In this document: one piece after another, positions 35,701-46,841 of the stretch
How the letters are laid out: each line of letters begins with the position of its first letter
Numbering within the stretch: the stretch's first letter is position 1
Assembly: GCA_026874595.1 (NCBI GenBank)
Contig: CM049311.1
Span: 71,590,453-71,654,452, forward strand
Direction: 5' to 3'
Source of the DNA: Sipunculus nudus
Lineage: Eukaryota > Annelida > Sipuncula > Golfingiida > Sipunculidae
Length of the DNA: 64,000 nt
The notes under the pieces: generated by a model
Database searches by the model: none
What the model was told of the DNA's origin: nothing
Seen by the model: only the letters and a program-made list of their open reading frames with translations
Position numbers and translations under genes: made by a program

Positions 35701-36594
35701 TGCTCTACTTTTTCCTGTCTTACCCTGCTGTGATTGGCTAAACTGATTTAGGAGGGAAAGGCAGCCATTTTTGCAAAATTAGGAAAAGACAGTGCTTTGT
35801 TAGCTCTTGTAAAAATATGAAGATCTGTGCTAATAGCTCAAGTAAGAGTAACATTCAACAGATCCAGCATGTTCAGAGGTATCATTGGATTAATTAGAAC
35901 ATACAGTCACTTGAAGGGAGGAACAAAGAGAGGGTGTTATGTTACTACCACCAGTAAGTTTGAACTACATATTTGTACCCCAAGGGCTGCTGCAGCAAGC
36001 ATTGATAAGTGCTGCCCAGCACTGATAAGAGTGATTTTTAACAAGTAATTTTATACACAGAAAGTGTAGTTTAAAATTTTATTTTGTGTAAAAGTAAAAA
36101 CTAAGTCTAAGATTAATGGTGGGATTGAAAGATGTATACAAGCTGGAAGGCAGATTATCAAAGGCAGCATGAAAAAAATTCTGTGTTTAATGTGTATATC
36201 ATGCATATATTTAATTCCAATACATTTAGAGATTTATTGGTTTGAATATGTAACAGTAACTTTAAATAGAATTTTGTTTTCACCTTCACACAAACTTAAA
36301 ATTACTTAGGCTAAGCTTAATTTAAAGTTAATTTGCTAAATTCTGAGTGTTCAACAAATGTCTATAGTTGTCACCCTAAGTAATTGGAAATTCCTAACAT
36401 TATTAAGTAATCTAATGTCACTTTGTGGTTCATGTTTCTAGTCCTTGGCCTGACAATAAACTGACCCAGAATTTTTATTCAGCTATGTATCTACACAGCT
36501 TTACCAGGATTCATGTGACTGTGTAGTGTATACTCTGATTCATATTCATCAAGGTGTAATTTCTAACAAAGCTTCATTAAGTTTGGTTTATATT
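35701..36594. other. Unannotated stretch
   Basis: No gene is supported. A 73-codon frame at 35827-36048 has no recognised features. Confidence 0.4.
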
Positions 36595-36895
36595 CAAAAG
36601 CCATTATAACCAATCATCCCTGTGAACTTGGGAAAGCTGCAGTGTGTTGTTGTTGAGTTATTGCGCGCGAAAGAAAATCAACAATCGGGCTGTGGCGGCC
36701 ATATTGGAATTCAGACAAGTCTGTAATTCAATAGGTCTGGAGCCATCATAGCCCTGTGAATTTGGGAAAGCTGCAGTGTGTTGTTGTTGAGTTATCGCAC
36801 GCAAAAGAAAGTGTCACTGACGGAAGGACAGATGGACGGACTGACACGGTGATCACTATAGGGCACCCCTTGTCAAGTGGGGCCCTAATAAAGTT
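36595..36895 (+). mobile_element. Short element with GACGG tract and terminal GC hairpin
   Basis: A ~57-bp phrase (GGGAAAGCTGCAGTGTG then TTGTTGTTGAGTTAT) is present at about 36619 and 36753, a 134-bp period. A GACGGAAGGACAGATGGACGG stretch follows, then CACTATA and a GC hairpin, GGGCACCCCTTG...CAAGTGGGGCCC, at 36861-36885, ending TAATAAAG. It follows the same plan as the other tandem-core elements here but with different sequence. Confidence 0.6.
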
Positions 36896-37943
36896 AAACA
36901 AGAGTGTTTTTTTGTAACAGTCAGTTCACGGGCGGACACAGCTGCCATTCATGCAATCTATGGCACTTCCCCTGGTGGCATAAGTCACAATCAAGCAAAG
37001 CATTTTAAACCGTGTGTCAGGTGTACAAACCACTCTCATTAACTATTATTTTACAAGGTATTGACCCAATACTGCATTGACAAATTTAACAGATATGATT
37101 ATTTACCAACTGATGCCAGATTTCGGCTTCAAATTAGAATTTAAATGAATGTTTATGGTGTTTCATCACAGGTACATAAAACACAGGTGTTTTGAGTGTC
37201 CCCCGCCCCCCCCCCCCCCCCCCACCCCACAATGCCCAAGCCGGTAAGCTCCCAGCATTAAAGTCACACATTCCATTCAAGATGAAAGATTCAAGCTGTC
37301 AGTTCAAGCCACCTGGCTTGTCCCAGCTAAATGCTCATATCCAAGCCCCCAAAAAATGGTAAATGTTACATCAGATTTAGAAAAAGTAGCATGCTTTTCT
37401 TTCTGAGACGGCAAGAGTGATATCATGCAATATGACCCTCAACAACAAGACAACATTTTCAAAAATCCCCCGCCTTGGACAGTGCACCCATACATTTTAA
37501 AGATAAGCTGCCATTAAACTTTGTAAGAATAGCTCTCATGCACAGTTTATGGGATAATTGGATATTTTTTTCTAGGGACAATTTAATTTTACTCAGCTGG
37601 ACGATCGCTGTCAGAAAGTAATGCGTAAAATTAACAGTTGGTCGGGCTTGGATTTCAACATTTAACCTTGACAGACTGGAAGTATGGAATGTGGACATCA
37701 CTTTCCTGCTGGACGGGTCATGACAGGCCGGGGCGTATGGGAAGGGGGGTGGTTGTGAGGCCAGCGTCAGCGTTCAGTTGGCCCGAGAATACTATGAGAA
37801 TCCGGTCTACATTTCCAAGATGGGTCTAAACTGACTGGACCGTCTCATATTGGTATTAATCAACATAAGCCATGACATGCCTGATGATATGAAAACGACA
37901 TGCCTCTTACTTCTCCATTACATGGATCCTAAAGCTCATTACG
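36896..37943. other. Unannotated stretch with an 18-C run
   Basis: C18 lies at 37206-37223. Around 37620-37830 the composition becomes GC-richer with CpGs, which could mark an exon or promoter. The frames there (63 and 80 codons) show no recognised domain, so no gene is called. Confidence 0.35.
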
Positions 37944-37993
37944 ATGGGTGTATACGGACGGACGTAAATTTACGTCCGTCCGTATACACCCAT
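37944..37993. repeat. Perfect 50-bp palindrome with no spacer
   Basis: Arms of 25 nt (ATGGGTGTATACGGACGGAC then GTAAA, and its exact complement) meet at an AAATTT centre at 37968|37969. The arms contain the GGACGGAC motif seen in the tracts of the repeat families elsewhere in the window. Confidence 0.95.
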
Positions 37994-38895
37994 AGGCCAT
38001 ACCCTCGTCCATGTAGACGGGATTCTATACTCGCTCCGTTCAGTTTTGTACTGGTGAAGAACTGAGCATCACTATCATGTCTCACCTGTAATTGATCATC
38101 TTAAATCAGTTATAAAATCAGTAATTATAAATATGTTATATCTCACCTTTAGGAATTATAATATATACAGTATTTCGTCTTCATAAATGGACCTGGTTCT
38201 GAATGACCTGGTCCTGGCCCAGTTGTTTACGCTTGGCAGATGTCGTCTGCTCAAAGTCTTGGTTAGCCACGGTCCTGCGGTTGATCTGTAACCCTGCGCT
38301 CAAGCTTCGATCGGTCTAACCGCATGCCAGCCACCCGAACGCCGATCTTATATATTCTGGAGATGTTGGGGTGGCAGTACAAGCTATAGGATTCGGATTA
38401 ATTAAAGTATAAATATAAGTAGATGTACTCACCATTTCTGACCCTACTAACGCCTACTTCGTCATGTTTTTCTGAATGTCACTTTGTTAATTTCACAGTT
38501 TTTATTTTTTTTAAATTACCACATCCCGTATCCATGCAGGGCCAGTCCGTTTAATAGATAAAAAATAGACCCACGCACGAGTTATCTGTTGTCATGAATA
38601 AGATCGGTCGGGCTTTTTAGGCTATACCGAACCACCGGGGCTATAGATGAAACAGGAAAATACCAACAGTCAAATGATAAGGGTTTGGAAACGGACATAG
38701 GCCTATTAAATTTTACTTCAGGCAGTATAGGCCTTTGTCTAATTTTAAAGGGGCATATTCCAATATATCTTAATCTAGGCTATAAACTAAACATAATCCT
38801 TTAAACATTTCATAAAAATAATCCAGAAAATGCCAGTTCCACGGTATAGACCGTCACCTATACAGAATGTGCGTTTTTTTGTACATGCACGTGTT
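37994..38895. other. Unannotated stretch
   Basis: It is less AT-rich in places, but no exon could be supported on either strand. Confidence 0.35.
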
Positions 38896-38900
38896 TATAA

Positions 38901-38940
38901 GATAAGATAAGATAAGATAAGATAAGATAAGATAAGATAA
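38901..38940. repeat. (GATAA)8 pentanucleotide tail
   Basis: Eight exact GATAA units on the + strand, read as (TTATC)8 on the element's strand, forming its 3' terminus. Confidence 0.95.
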
Positions 38941-39165
38941 CATTTATTAGCCTTCAGTTCCAGGAATTTGTTGTTGACTTGCAATTCATTACATAAAAAA
39001 TAAATAAGTAAATAGATAGATAAATACATAAAAATAATACAATAAATACATAAAAATCACACATAACATATTGACTATGCATGTAAAATTAAGCATGTAA
39101 AAATGATAAAACAGATAAAACAGATATTTCTGCAGGTAAAACACATAATTCAAAACATTAAATTT

Positions 39166-41262
39166 CTAAGAGGGTTGTGAGTTAAAAAGTTTAATACTGT
39201 GTGGTACGAGAGATTTTTTAAAACGAGTTGTTCTGCAGAATATTGTATCTAGGCGTTTACCTGAAGGTAAAAAACGGAACTCTGAATATAGTGGATGTGT
39301 TTTGTCATTCATGACCTTAGATATGAAGGCCATTGTTTTGGTTTCACAGATTTCCTGGTGTGTGGCAAGAGAAGTACCAGTCATTCTACTACTTCTCTTC
39401 CTGGTATTATTCAACTGTTTCTTTAACTTATCAGATATATTTGTAAACCAGCACTCCAGTGAATAAGTAAGGACACTGGAAATTACTGAATTATAAAACA
39501 TGGTAATTATGGTTTTGTCGATATTAAGCTTTCTTAGATAATAAAGGTAATATAATCTTTTGTTTGCTTTCTTGGATTGATTCAACACATGTTCTTTCCA
39601 ATTCAGATTTCTGTCAATAATACATCCTAAGTATTTATAATTTTCCACAATATCAACATCTTCATTTTTGATAGCAACTGGGGTAATTACAGATTTTGAT
39701 CTCCTAAAATCAAAGACTACTTCTTTAGTCTTCTTTACATTTAATTGAAGGTAGTGTTCCTCACACCAACCAGTCACATATTGAATGGTTTTCCTGTAGA
39801 GCGATTCATCATTCTTGTGTATCAGGCCTAGAATAACAGTTTCGTCTGCATATTTGATAATTTTACAATCTGAAAGGCTCACAGACAAATTATTTGTATA
39901 TAGAATAAAAAGGACTGCTGACAGAACACAGCCTTGTGGAGCACCAGTATTTATGATTATATCTGAAGAAGTTTCTTTGCTTGTTCTAACATGTTGTCTT
40001 CTATCCGAGAGAAAATCTAGAATCCATAGACAGTAGGAAAGAGGAATGTTATATCTACAGAGCTGATTGATCATAATGTGTGGCTGTATTGTATTGAAGG
40101 CTGAAGAATAATCAATGAAAAGTGATCTGGCATAATTTCTGGGGTCCCTGTCTAAGTGTTGATAAATATAATGAGTTAATGTGGCAATTGCGTCGCTTGT
40201 GCATCTGTTGGATGAATATGCAAACTGATGTTGATCTAGCATTGGTTTAACAATTGGAAGTAATTTATTAAGAACTATTCGCTCCAAAGATTTTGCGAGA
40301 ATAGATGTTAGTGCCACAGGCCTAAGATCATTCATCACTTTAGGAGAGTTATTTTTGGCGACTGGAATTATTTCTGCGGTCTTCCATAATTTTGGTAGTT
40401 TACATAAGGAGAGAGACAATTGAAAAATGTGATGTATGATGAAGGACAAACTATTTCTACAGGTTTTAATTAATCTGCCACTGATTTTGTCGGGTCCACA
40501 GGCTTTCTTTACATTAATCTTACTTAACACTTTGTTTACATCAGTTACATCAGTAAGGATGCCATCATCACATGATTCTAAATTTGCTCTCAGACTGCTC
40601 CGAATGTCATCTTTTTCTTTTGAGAAGTCACTTTCATCAAAACGTGCATAGAATGTATTTAATTTGTCAGCATAGCCATTTTCAGCAAGCAGTGAGCATT
40701 CTTTCTTGCTTTTAGTTATACCAGTTAATTCCTGAAGACCCTTCCAAGCATCTTTTGATTGATTGCTATGGAACAGTTTTTCTACTTTCTTTTTATATTG
40801 TTGTTTGGCTTTCTCAATGGCAGAATCAGTTTCTTTTTGTAAGTCATATCTGTTATCTGAATTGCTTGTGAAGGCTTGGTGCTTACATACAATAAGTTTC
40901 CTTAGATCACTATTAATCCAAGGTTTGTTATTAGGGTAAATCTTAATGGTTTTAGTTGGTACCAGCATGTCTTCACAAAATGATATATAACTAGACACAG
41001 TTTCAGTAAGTTCATCTAAATCATATGAAGTGTCAATGAACATTTGCCAGTCTGTTAGATCAAAACATGTCTGTAGGGTCTCATAGGCTTCCTTTGAGTT
41101 CACTTTAATATTAATTTCACGTGGTTTCAGCATTTGAAGTTTACGTCTGTAAATAATCAAGATATTCTCAACCAGAACATCTGGTGGCAAGTCAGACAAA
41201 CCGGTGTTTTGCAAATGGCGTTTTGCAACTGAACATGAACTTTCAACTTGCGTACATTCAAG
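39166..41262 (-). pseudogene. Reverse transcriptase ORF, endonuclease domain missing
   Basis: The open frame spans about 698 codons. It has no proper ATG at its 5' edge, as expected for a truncated copy. Numbering from the TTG codon at 41214, the N-terminal linker has CFDLTDWQMFIDTSYDLDEL (50-69) and PNNKPWI (94-100). RT motifs follow: LRPVALTSI (297-305), FIDYSSAFN (366-374, catalytic D368), GAPQGCVLS (424-432) and KYADETV (454-460), then the thumb-like and C-terminal region ending LFNSQPS. The invariant YADD box reads YADE: codon 458 at 39843-39841 is GAA, so one of the three metal-binding aspartates is glutamate. SAVLF replaces the usual SPVLF. There are no internal stops, so the copy is fairly young, but it is probably inactive. 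Confidence 0.9.
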
Positions 41263-41279
41263 TTATATGCCACCAAGCA

Positions 41280-41460
41280 CAGGGGCGGATCCAGGATTTT
41301 GGAAAAAGGAGGGTCCAACCCAGGAGGACTAATCACAAAACCTTAAAAGTCCGAAAAAAGGGGGGATGGGGGTCTAGGCCACACAAATTGACCTTAAACC
41401 CTTAAAAAATGTTGCGGTAGCTGTAAAAAGGGGGGCCCGGATCCCCATGGGCCCCTTCTG
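41280..41460. mobile_element. 181-bp MITE with CAGGGGCGGATCC end and 5-bp TSD
   Basis: The left end is CAGGGGCGGATCCAGGATTT, and the reverse complement of the right end is CAGAAGGGGCCCATGGGGATCC, an imperfect inverted repeat sharing CAG, GGGGC and GGATCC. AAGCA flanks both sides exactly (41275-41279 and 41461-41465). The interior is G-rich and non-coding. End sequence and 5-bp duplication match the larger 21404-25930 transposon, suggesting one superfamily. Confidence 0.75.
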
Positions 41461-41465
41461 AAGCA

Positions 41466-43415
41466 CCTTCAGTTATACATTAATTTTTTCTGTGTGTCAA
41501 CATGAGAAATTGTACCGCACTTATACGAACATCTTGTTACAACACTTATACGAACATCTTGTAGATAAACCTGGTCATACAATCGTCATTGTTATATATA
41601 GAACCTTTTTTTAGCAGGAATTACTTTCAGTGCATTAACATGTACACAGTACGTGACAGCAAGATATTACATAATTTCCAAGAATTAAGCAAGTGATAAG
41701 CTAAATGATAAGCTATTTAATGATATTTATCAACTGTATGCATGATAATGCGTTCAAAATTTTCCATTTTAAGTTAGATGGAAACATTGTAGAAGAAAAA
41801 CATAAATGGGTGTTAATTAAGATATTTTATGTAGTTCAGTATTAATCCACTGAGAGTTATGTTGTTGGTCTTGCAAGGATTCTTAAAATAGTGTACTTTT
41901 TTATATATATAGAAACGTTATATATGAAAAACAAAAATGGGTTTAAGATATTTTGATGTGGTTTAGTATTAGTCCACTGAAACATGTGTTGCTGGTCTTG
42001 GATTCTTAAAATAGGGTACCTTTAAAAAATCTAAATTTTTACAAAATGTTAAAATACCTTATATGAAAATGAATGAAAAGTTCAGCGATATGTATATCAT
42101 CAGGTAGAGCACATCTCTAAAATAACGAATACTGTATATATAGGGGTCTATTTTTCATTTAAAACCACTTTTATAATGATTCAGATATATGTGTTTTGAC
42201 AATTGAGCATGCTAACTTAAACAAAGCTGTAATGCAATGACACCTATAATAATTACGAGTACAAATAATTTAATATAGTGATTGTTTAGTCGATTTAAGT
42301 AACACATGAAATGTTTGTCATAATACGAAGAATCGAAAAGATAACGAGCGCAAATATATAAGGAGTCAACGAATATACGGCTTGTCAATATTTGTAAAAA
42401 AAAATGGCCTGTAAACGGGGCTAATCTCGATGGGTGCAAATCGATTTCGCTTTGTTATTTTTCAATTAAATATCTTTTTTAAACCTAATATAATTTGAAT
42501 AAAAATTAAGAACCTTATTAATATAAAATTAATACTAAATGAACAAAGACCAAGAATTATACATTATTCTAAAACATTTTAGATATATATGACTAGGCTA
42601 TGCATATATGTGTGATGTTAATTCAGATATATGCATATATATAATGATATGTATAATGTGATTTTCTTCTTCATTGTGATAACCATGCTTGGAGATAAAT
42701 GGAATGCTCTGGGAGGCATTCTTCTAACACTTCAGTTGTTGAATTGTAAACATATCTAAATTGGAATAAAGAAACGTTGACACTTCGCAAATTTTTCAAA
42801 CAAAACTTCCCTTAATTAAAAGATCATTAAATGCCATCGACCATTTTAACTGAGTGAACAAATGACAGCATTTCAGTTTTCATTAGCAATTAACAAGTGG
42901 TAGACATAACTTCCACCCTCGGTCCTCAAAAGTTAATCAGTAGAAATGAATTACTCATGGTATATATACCCCCGTCGTGTGGGTTGCTTAAATTAGAGCA
43001 TGTTATATCAGTATAATGATGTAGAAAGGACAAATAATGCACCATGCAGTTATTATCTGAGCAGATCAATGGCAATCATGTGTGTGTGTGTGTGTGTTTT
43101 AAATTGTGATATAAACACGCGGATAATGGAGAATAGGATCCGAACACATTGCTGTTTAGCGATCACGGAACTTTTGACCATGTGTATGACCAACAGATGC
43201 ATTGTGAATTTGATGGTTTGAGATCATGGGTTCTTTTTTGTACTGTTTTACTGCCCATGCAGCTGGTAAATTCTTCTTCCCCAATATTTACCGTATGCCT
43301 TTCGTTACCGCAACCTGCATACGGTGCATGTGCGCCAAGTAGCCAAAAGGTAAATTAAGGTCTCAGAACTGCAGTTGCTTGTATATAGGACATACAAAAA
43401 TTTATTGTTTTTTTT
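41466..43415. other. Unannotated AT-rich stretch
   Basis: A loose direct repeat (ATTAGTCCACTGA and GTTGGTCTTG-type phrases at about 41842-41870 and 41968-42000) and a short (TG)n at 43081-43097 are the only structures noticed. No gene is supported. Confidence 0.4.
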
Positions 43416-43665
43416 TTCTCGTTCCATCGGGATAGTATCTCGTTCCCACGCGATAATCATCACGTTCACACGCGATAATATCTCATTCCCACGTTATAAT
43501 TTACGATGGATCTTACTTTTTCATAGAACACGCAGAAAATTATTTTTTATCTCGTTCCCACACAGTAGTATCGCGATTGAATCTCTTTCCCACGTGTAAT
43601 TATTTGGTTAACAAACGGTAGTATCTCATTCCCACGCTATAGTATCGCGTTCGCACGCGATAAAT
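43416..43665. repeat. Interspersed TATCTCGTTCCCACGCGATA motif cluster
   Basis: Eight or so variants of ATCTC(G/A)TTCCCACGCGATA occur within 250 bp, some adjacent and some spaced. TATCGCG and CGCGATA alternate with TTCCCACG. It is CpG-rich in an AT-rich setting and non-coding; its nature is unknown. Confidence 0.7.
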
Positions 43666-45583
43666 ATAGAAAGATCATAATTACAACTTAAATACTTAAG
43701 GCATGTTTTTCTAAATTGGATTAAGATTATGGTCGACTTATATGTATGCATATGGAGCACTGAGACCTGAAATGTTGCAACAGCGACCCTTAATACACTC
43801 ATGGGCCATGTGTGTGTGTGTTGGGGGGGGGGGGGGGTTATACAGGAATAAGGATATAACATGTGCCATACTAAATTTTCTTTATAAGAAATGCATAACT
43901 GAAATATTATTGTTGAAAGATCTGAGGTTGAAAACCGAGCAATTCACCTGCTCTCTAAAAGTCAGGGGGACATGTCACCCTGCCCCCCCCCCCCCCCAGC
44001 CTATAATAAAGTGTCATGGCTGACACCTTGTGTTGTAAGCTCTTCCCTTGGTACATAACACAAAACGACATGTTGTTGACATGGGATTACATAAACTTAA
44101 TTCTCAATCCCATCCCTGAATATGTAAGATTTTCCGGGAAGATAGAATAAAAACAAGTGTTTTAGTTCGTTAAATATGTTTATTAGGCCTACACAAGGGT
44201 TTACATAACCCTTACCCTAACCTTGAAATCAGTAAGCCTAAACAAACTCAATAAAGCTGACATTTGCAAAACATAAAATGACAAACATAAAATGTTTCGA
44301 AACTATAACATTTCGATACAGAACTGAACTGAAGATGTATTAAGCCCTCCACGCGGATCTTAGACCCGTTACCTGGGCGCTCCTTAGATGTAAAATTTTG
44401 AAGACGCCACCAAGCCAAGCAGAGAGTCGTTTCAGTCACCAGTGTGGCCAGCCCGGGGGGGGGGGGGAGGGCAAGCAAGAGAAGGATATCAGGAGACCAG
44501 AGAGCAACAGCACCCTCAGGCACAACGCAGAAGCCGGAACATCCGTAGACAGGCACAACAGCCCAGACAACGCCCACCCGGAACCCCCCATTAGGACTCT
44601 CCGGATACGTTTCGCCATTATCGTCATCACCATCCATTTCAACACTATAATGTATGATTATAACATATGGAAGTTTACACAAACAGATGTTTCCTGTATT
44701 ACACTGAATAATCAAATGGGTATTTTATCAGTGGGTATGTTCTATTAAGGAGGGCCTGGTGGTTTTCCTGTTGATTATAAGTCATCCTTCAATTGAGTAT
44801 GATCAGCATTGTAGGGCTAGTGGAATTTATAAATAATCACAGCTAGCTATTTAAATGGCCGATGAACGTAGATTAAGTAAAATTATCTTTGTAGTTTTTG
44901 TCATGTTCATATGTAACTCAGATTATTTCATTGTAAAAATGAACTACAAATGAGAGTAAACAACTAAGCCATGATCTAGTATTTATGTGCACGAATGCCT
45001 TTATCAAGGAATGCATGTCAAGTTCAAATTATCACTGTTTACATATAGGCCTTTATTATGAATATAATTAAAGTATTGCAAATGACGTAAAGTTTAAGAT
45101 ATTTTTTTTAAATAAAAGTATATTTTTGTGTATGTGCTCAATAAAATCAGTGCGATTAAATATAATCAAATGCAAATTGGGAAAAATATCATATACAAAT
45201 GTATATTCATAAATTAGCATTTGAATTCTATTTTGCCAGTCAAAAAAGAATATATATTTTAAAAAATGAGATTGCATAAAGTTCGTTTTGGAAGCTTTTT
45301 ATATTATTTTCACAAGGGAGCACTTTATAAATCAATTTGCATTTTTTTTTACTTAAATGGAAATAGAATTGTAAATGCGGGTTAGGCCTTACTATAGGCT
45401 ATATACGGTTGCTAAAATGTATTTAAGAGACATTTTAAAATTCTAATTAATTTGATCCCTATTATGCTTCTTTCCACAGCATGCAGTGTGTATTGGTGAA
45501 ATTAATGTGGCCTTAGTTATTCCTATTTGGCCGTCGGTATCTCCGCTTGGCTGTGGGTGGCTGTCGGTACAAAAAAAACGAAC
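43666..45583. other. Region upstream of the ENPP-like gene
   Basis: It holds homopolymer runs G15 (43823-43837), C15 (43983-43997) and G13 (44455-44467). Overlapping frames of 155 codons (-) and 116 codons (+) at 44248-44748 surround the G13 run. They have proline/glycine-rich composition and no recognised domain, so they are not called as genes. No promoter can be fixed by eye. Confidence 0.35.
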
Positions 45584-45949
45584 ACCTTTGAGGTGTCTTG
45601 ACCGGGGAGAGACGATCACAGCTTAGTACAGAGTACCAGTCTACGGTATGGTAAGAGAGACTGCATCATATGATCATTCACTTTTTCTTACCCCTACGGT
45701 TACCCTTGCGCACAATTGTAACTGATGTAGATATTACTAACTGAGTGAAATCGTGTTCCTTGGCAGCTTGTACCGGAAGTCGGCAGGTAACCGGACAAGA
45801 TGCAAGACCAGGGCAAACTTATAGGGTAACTGGAAGATATGATTGTTTGATCATAGTAATTAAACCAGAGTGCATATTAATACCTATCAGATGAGTACAG
45901 GGCCAATACATTTTATTTGGGTTTGCAAAATTTCCCGAGATCCATAAAA
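45584..45949 (+). promoter_or_regulatory. Probable 5' UTR region of the ENPP-like gene, with uORF
   Basis: The coding frame is closed upstream by TAA at 45878-45880, so translation cannot start further 5' in this exon. An acceptor-like TTAATACCTATCAG ends at 45890, and donor-like sites occur at 45649 (ATG|GTAAGA) and 45780s (CAG|GTAACC), so non-coding 5' exons are plausible. If the exon begins at 45891, it opens with an 18-codon upstream ORF (ATG at 45891, TAA at 45945-45947) in another frame, ending 2 nt before the main ATG. The transcription start is not located. Confidence 0.4.
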
Positions 45950-46841
45950 ATGTCACCAGCAATGCAGCTCGCTTGTATAGCAACGATTGCTTGGTGTGTC
46001 TTTGCCAAAACTGTAGCTCACTCAGATAACAAACTGTTGTTGTTGATATCTCTCGATGGCTTCAGATGGGATTATTTAAAAATGGTTAAGGAAAAGGGGA
46101 AAATCACGCCAAACTTTGATTCTTTAGTGTCAAATGGCGTTACTATCACTGATGAGGGTGTCAAAAACGCGTTCGTTACAAAAACATTTCCTAATCATTA
46201 TACCATTGTGACTGGATTGTATGAGGATAGTCATGGCATGGTAGCAAATGCATATTATGATCCAGTGTACAACAGCTCTTTTGATATTGCTCTCGCAAAA
46301 GAAGGCAAATGGTGGAACAATGGCAGTAGTGATGGCAGTGGTAAGGGGCCAGAGCCAATCTGGGTTACAAATGAAAAAGGACCACAGACAATTTTTAAAA
46401 GACGAAGCGGTATATATTTCTGGCCAGGCAGTGAAGCAAAGATTAAAGGGCGCAGACCATACTATTATGAAACATACAATCAAGAAGTTCCATTCAATGA
46501 AAGAGCTGAAACAGTCGTAAAATGGTTTGCAACAGAGGATGATCCTATAAATCTTGGTTTATTATATTATCATGAACCAGATGCTACAGGCCATGCATAT
46601 GGACCTGATTCTGAAGAAATGGTTGATAAGATTGTGGAATTAGACAGTTATATTGGCACTCTTATTGATAAGCTGAAAAAGCACAAACTCTTTGAGAAAA
46701 TTAATATTATTTTGACAAGCGATCATGGGATGAAACAGATTCCTGATAATCATTTAGTTTCTCTCACACCACATATTTCTGAGTCTGATGTGGACCATTA
46801 TTTTGATGAGAGTACATTCAACCTCTTGTATACAAGGCAAG
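45950..46841 (+). CDS. ENPP-like coding exon 1 (residues 1-297)
   Basis: The start is the ATG at 45950 (context AAAAATGTC). A second in-frame ATG at 45962 would still leave a signal peptide. The frame extends 5' only to a TTG at 45917, which is not a credible eukaryotic start. The donor is CAAG|GTAAGT at 46841/46842, splitting the codon after its first base. This exon carries the nucleophile and all metal ligands except H359. Reading through the donor gives a non-conserved tail and a stop at 46897. Confidence 0.93.

Larger units (their letters stand above)
38897..41279 (-). mobile_element. 5'-truncated CR1/L2-type non-LTR retrotransposon
   Basis: Read on the minus strand, the element contains a reverse-transcriptase frame (41262-39166), a ~225-bp 3' UTR with ATAAATG just before the tail, and a pentanucleotide tail (TTATC)8 at 38940-38901. 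CR1/L2-clade elements end in short tandem tails instead of poly(A). The apurinic endonuclease domain that should precede the RT is absent, and the frame closes at a TAA at 41263-41265, as expected for incomplete reverse transcription. The exact 5' limit is uncertain because a MITE sits directly upstream at 41280. Confidence 0.85.

Noticed and set aside
37880-37920. Hammerhead-ribozyme-like CTGATGA...GAAA
   Set aside because: Stem II would be only about 3 nt and stems I and III do not pair. Other CTGATGA occurrences lack a GAAA box.
39815-40651. Plus-strand frames of 71-73 codons
   Set aside because: They are antisense shadows of the reverse transcriptase frame.
44248-44748. 155-codon minus frame overlapping a 116-codon plus frame
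   Set aside because: Both surround a G13 run. Proline/glycine-rich residues come from the homopolymer, and neither resembles a known protein.
45917-45949. Eleven-codon N-terminal extension of the ENPP-like protein
   Set aside because: It would start at TTG. The first in-frame ATG is at 45950 and is followed directly by a signal peptide.
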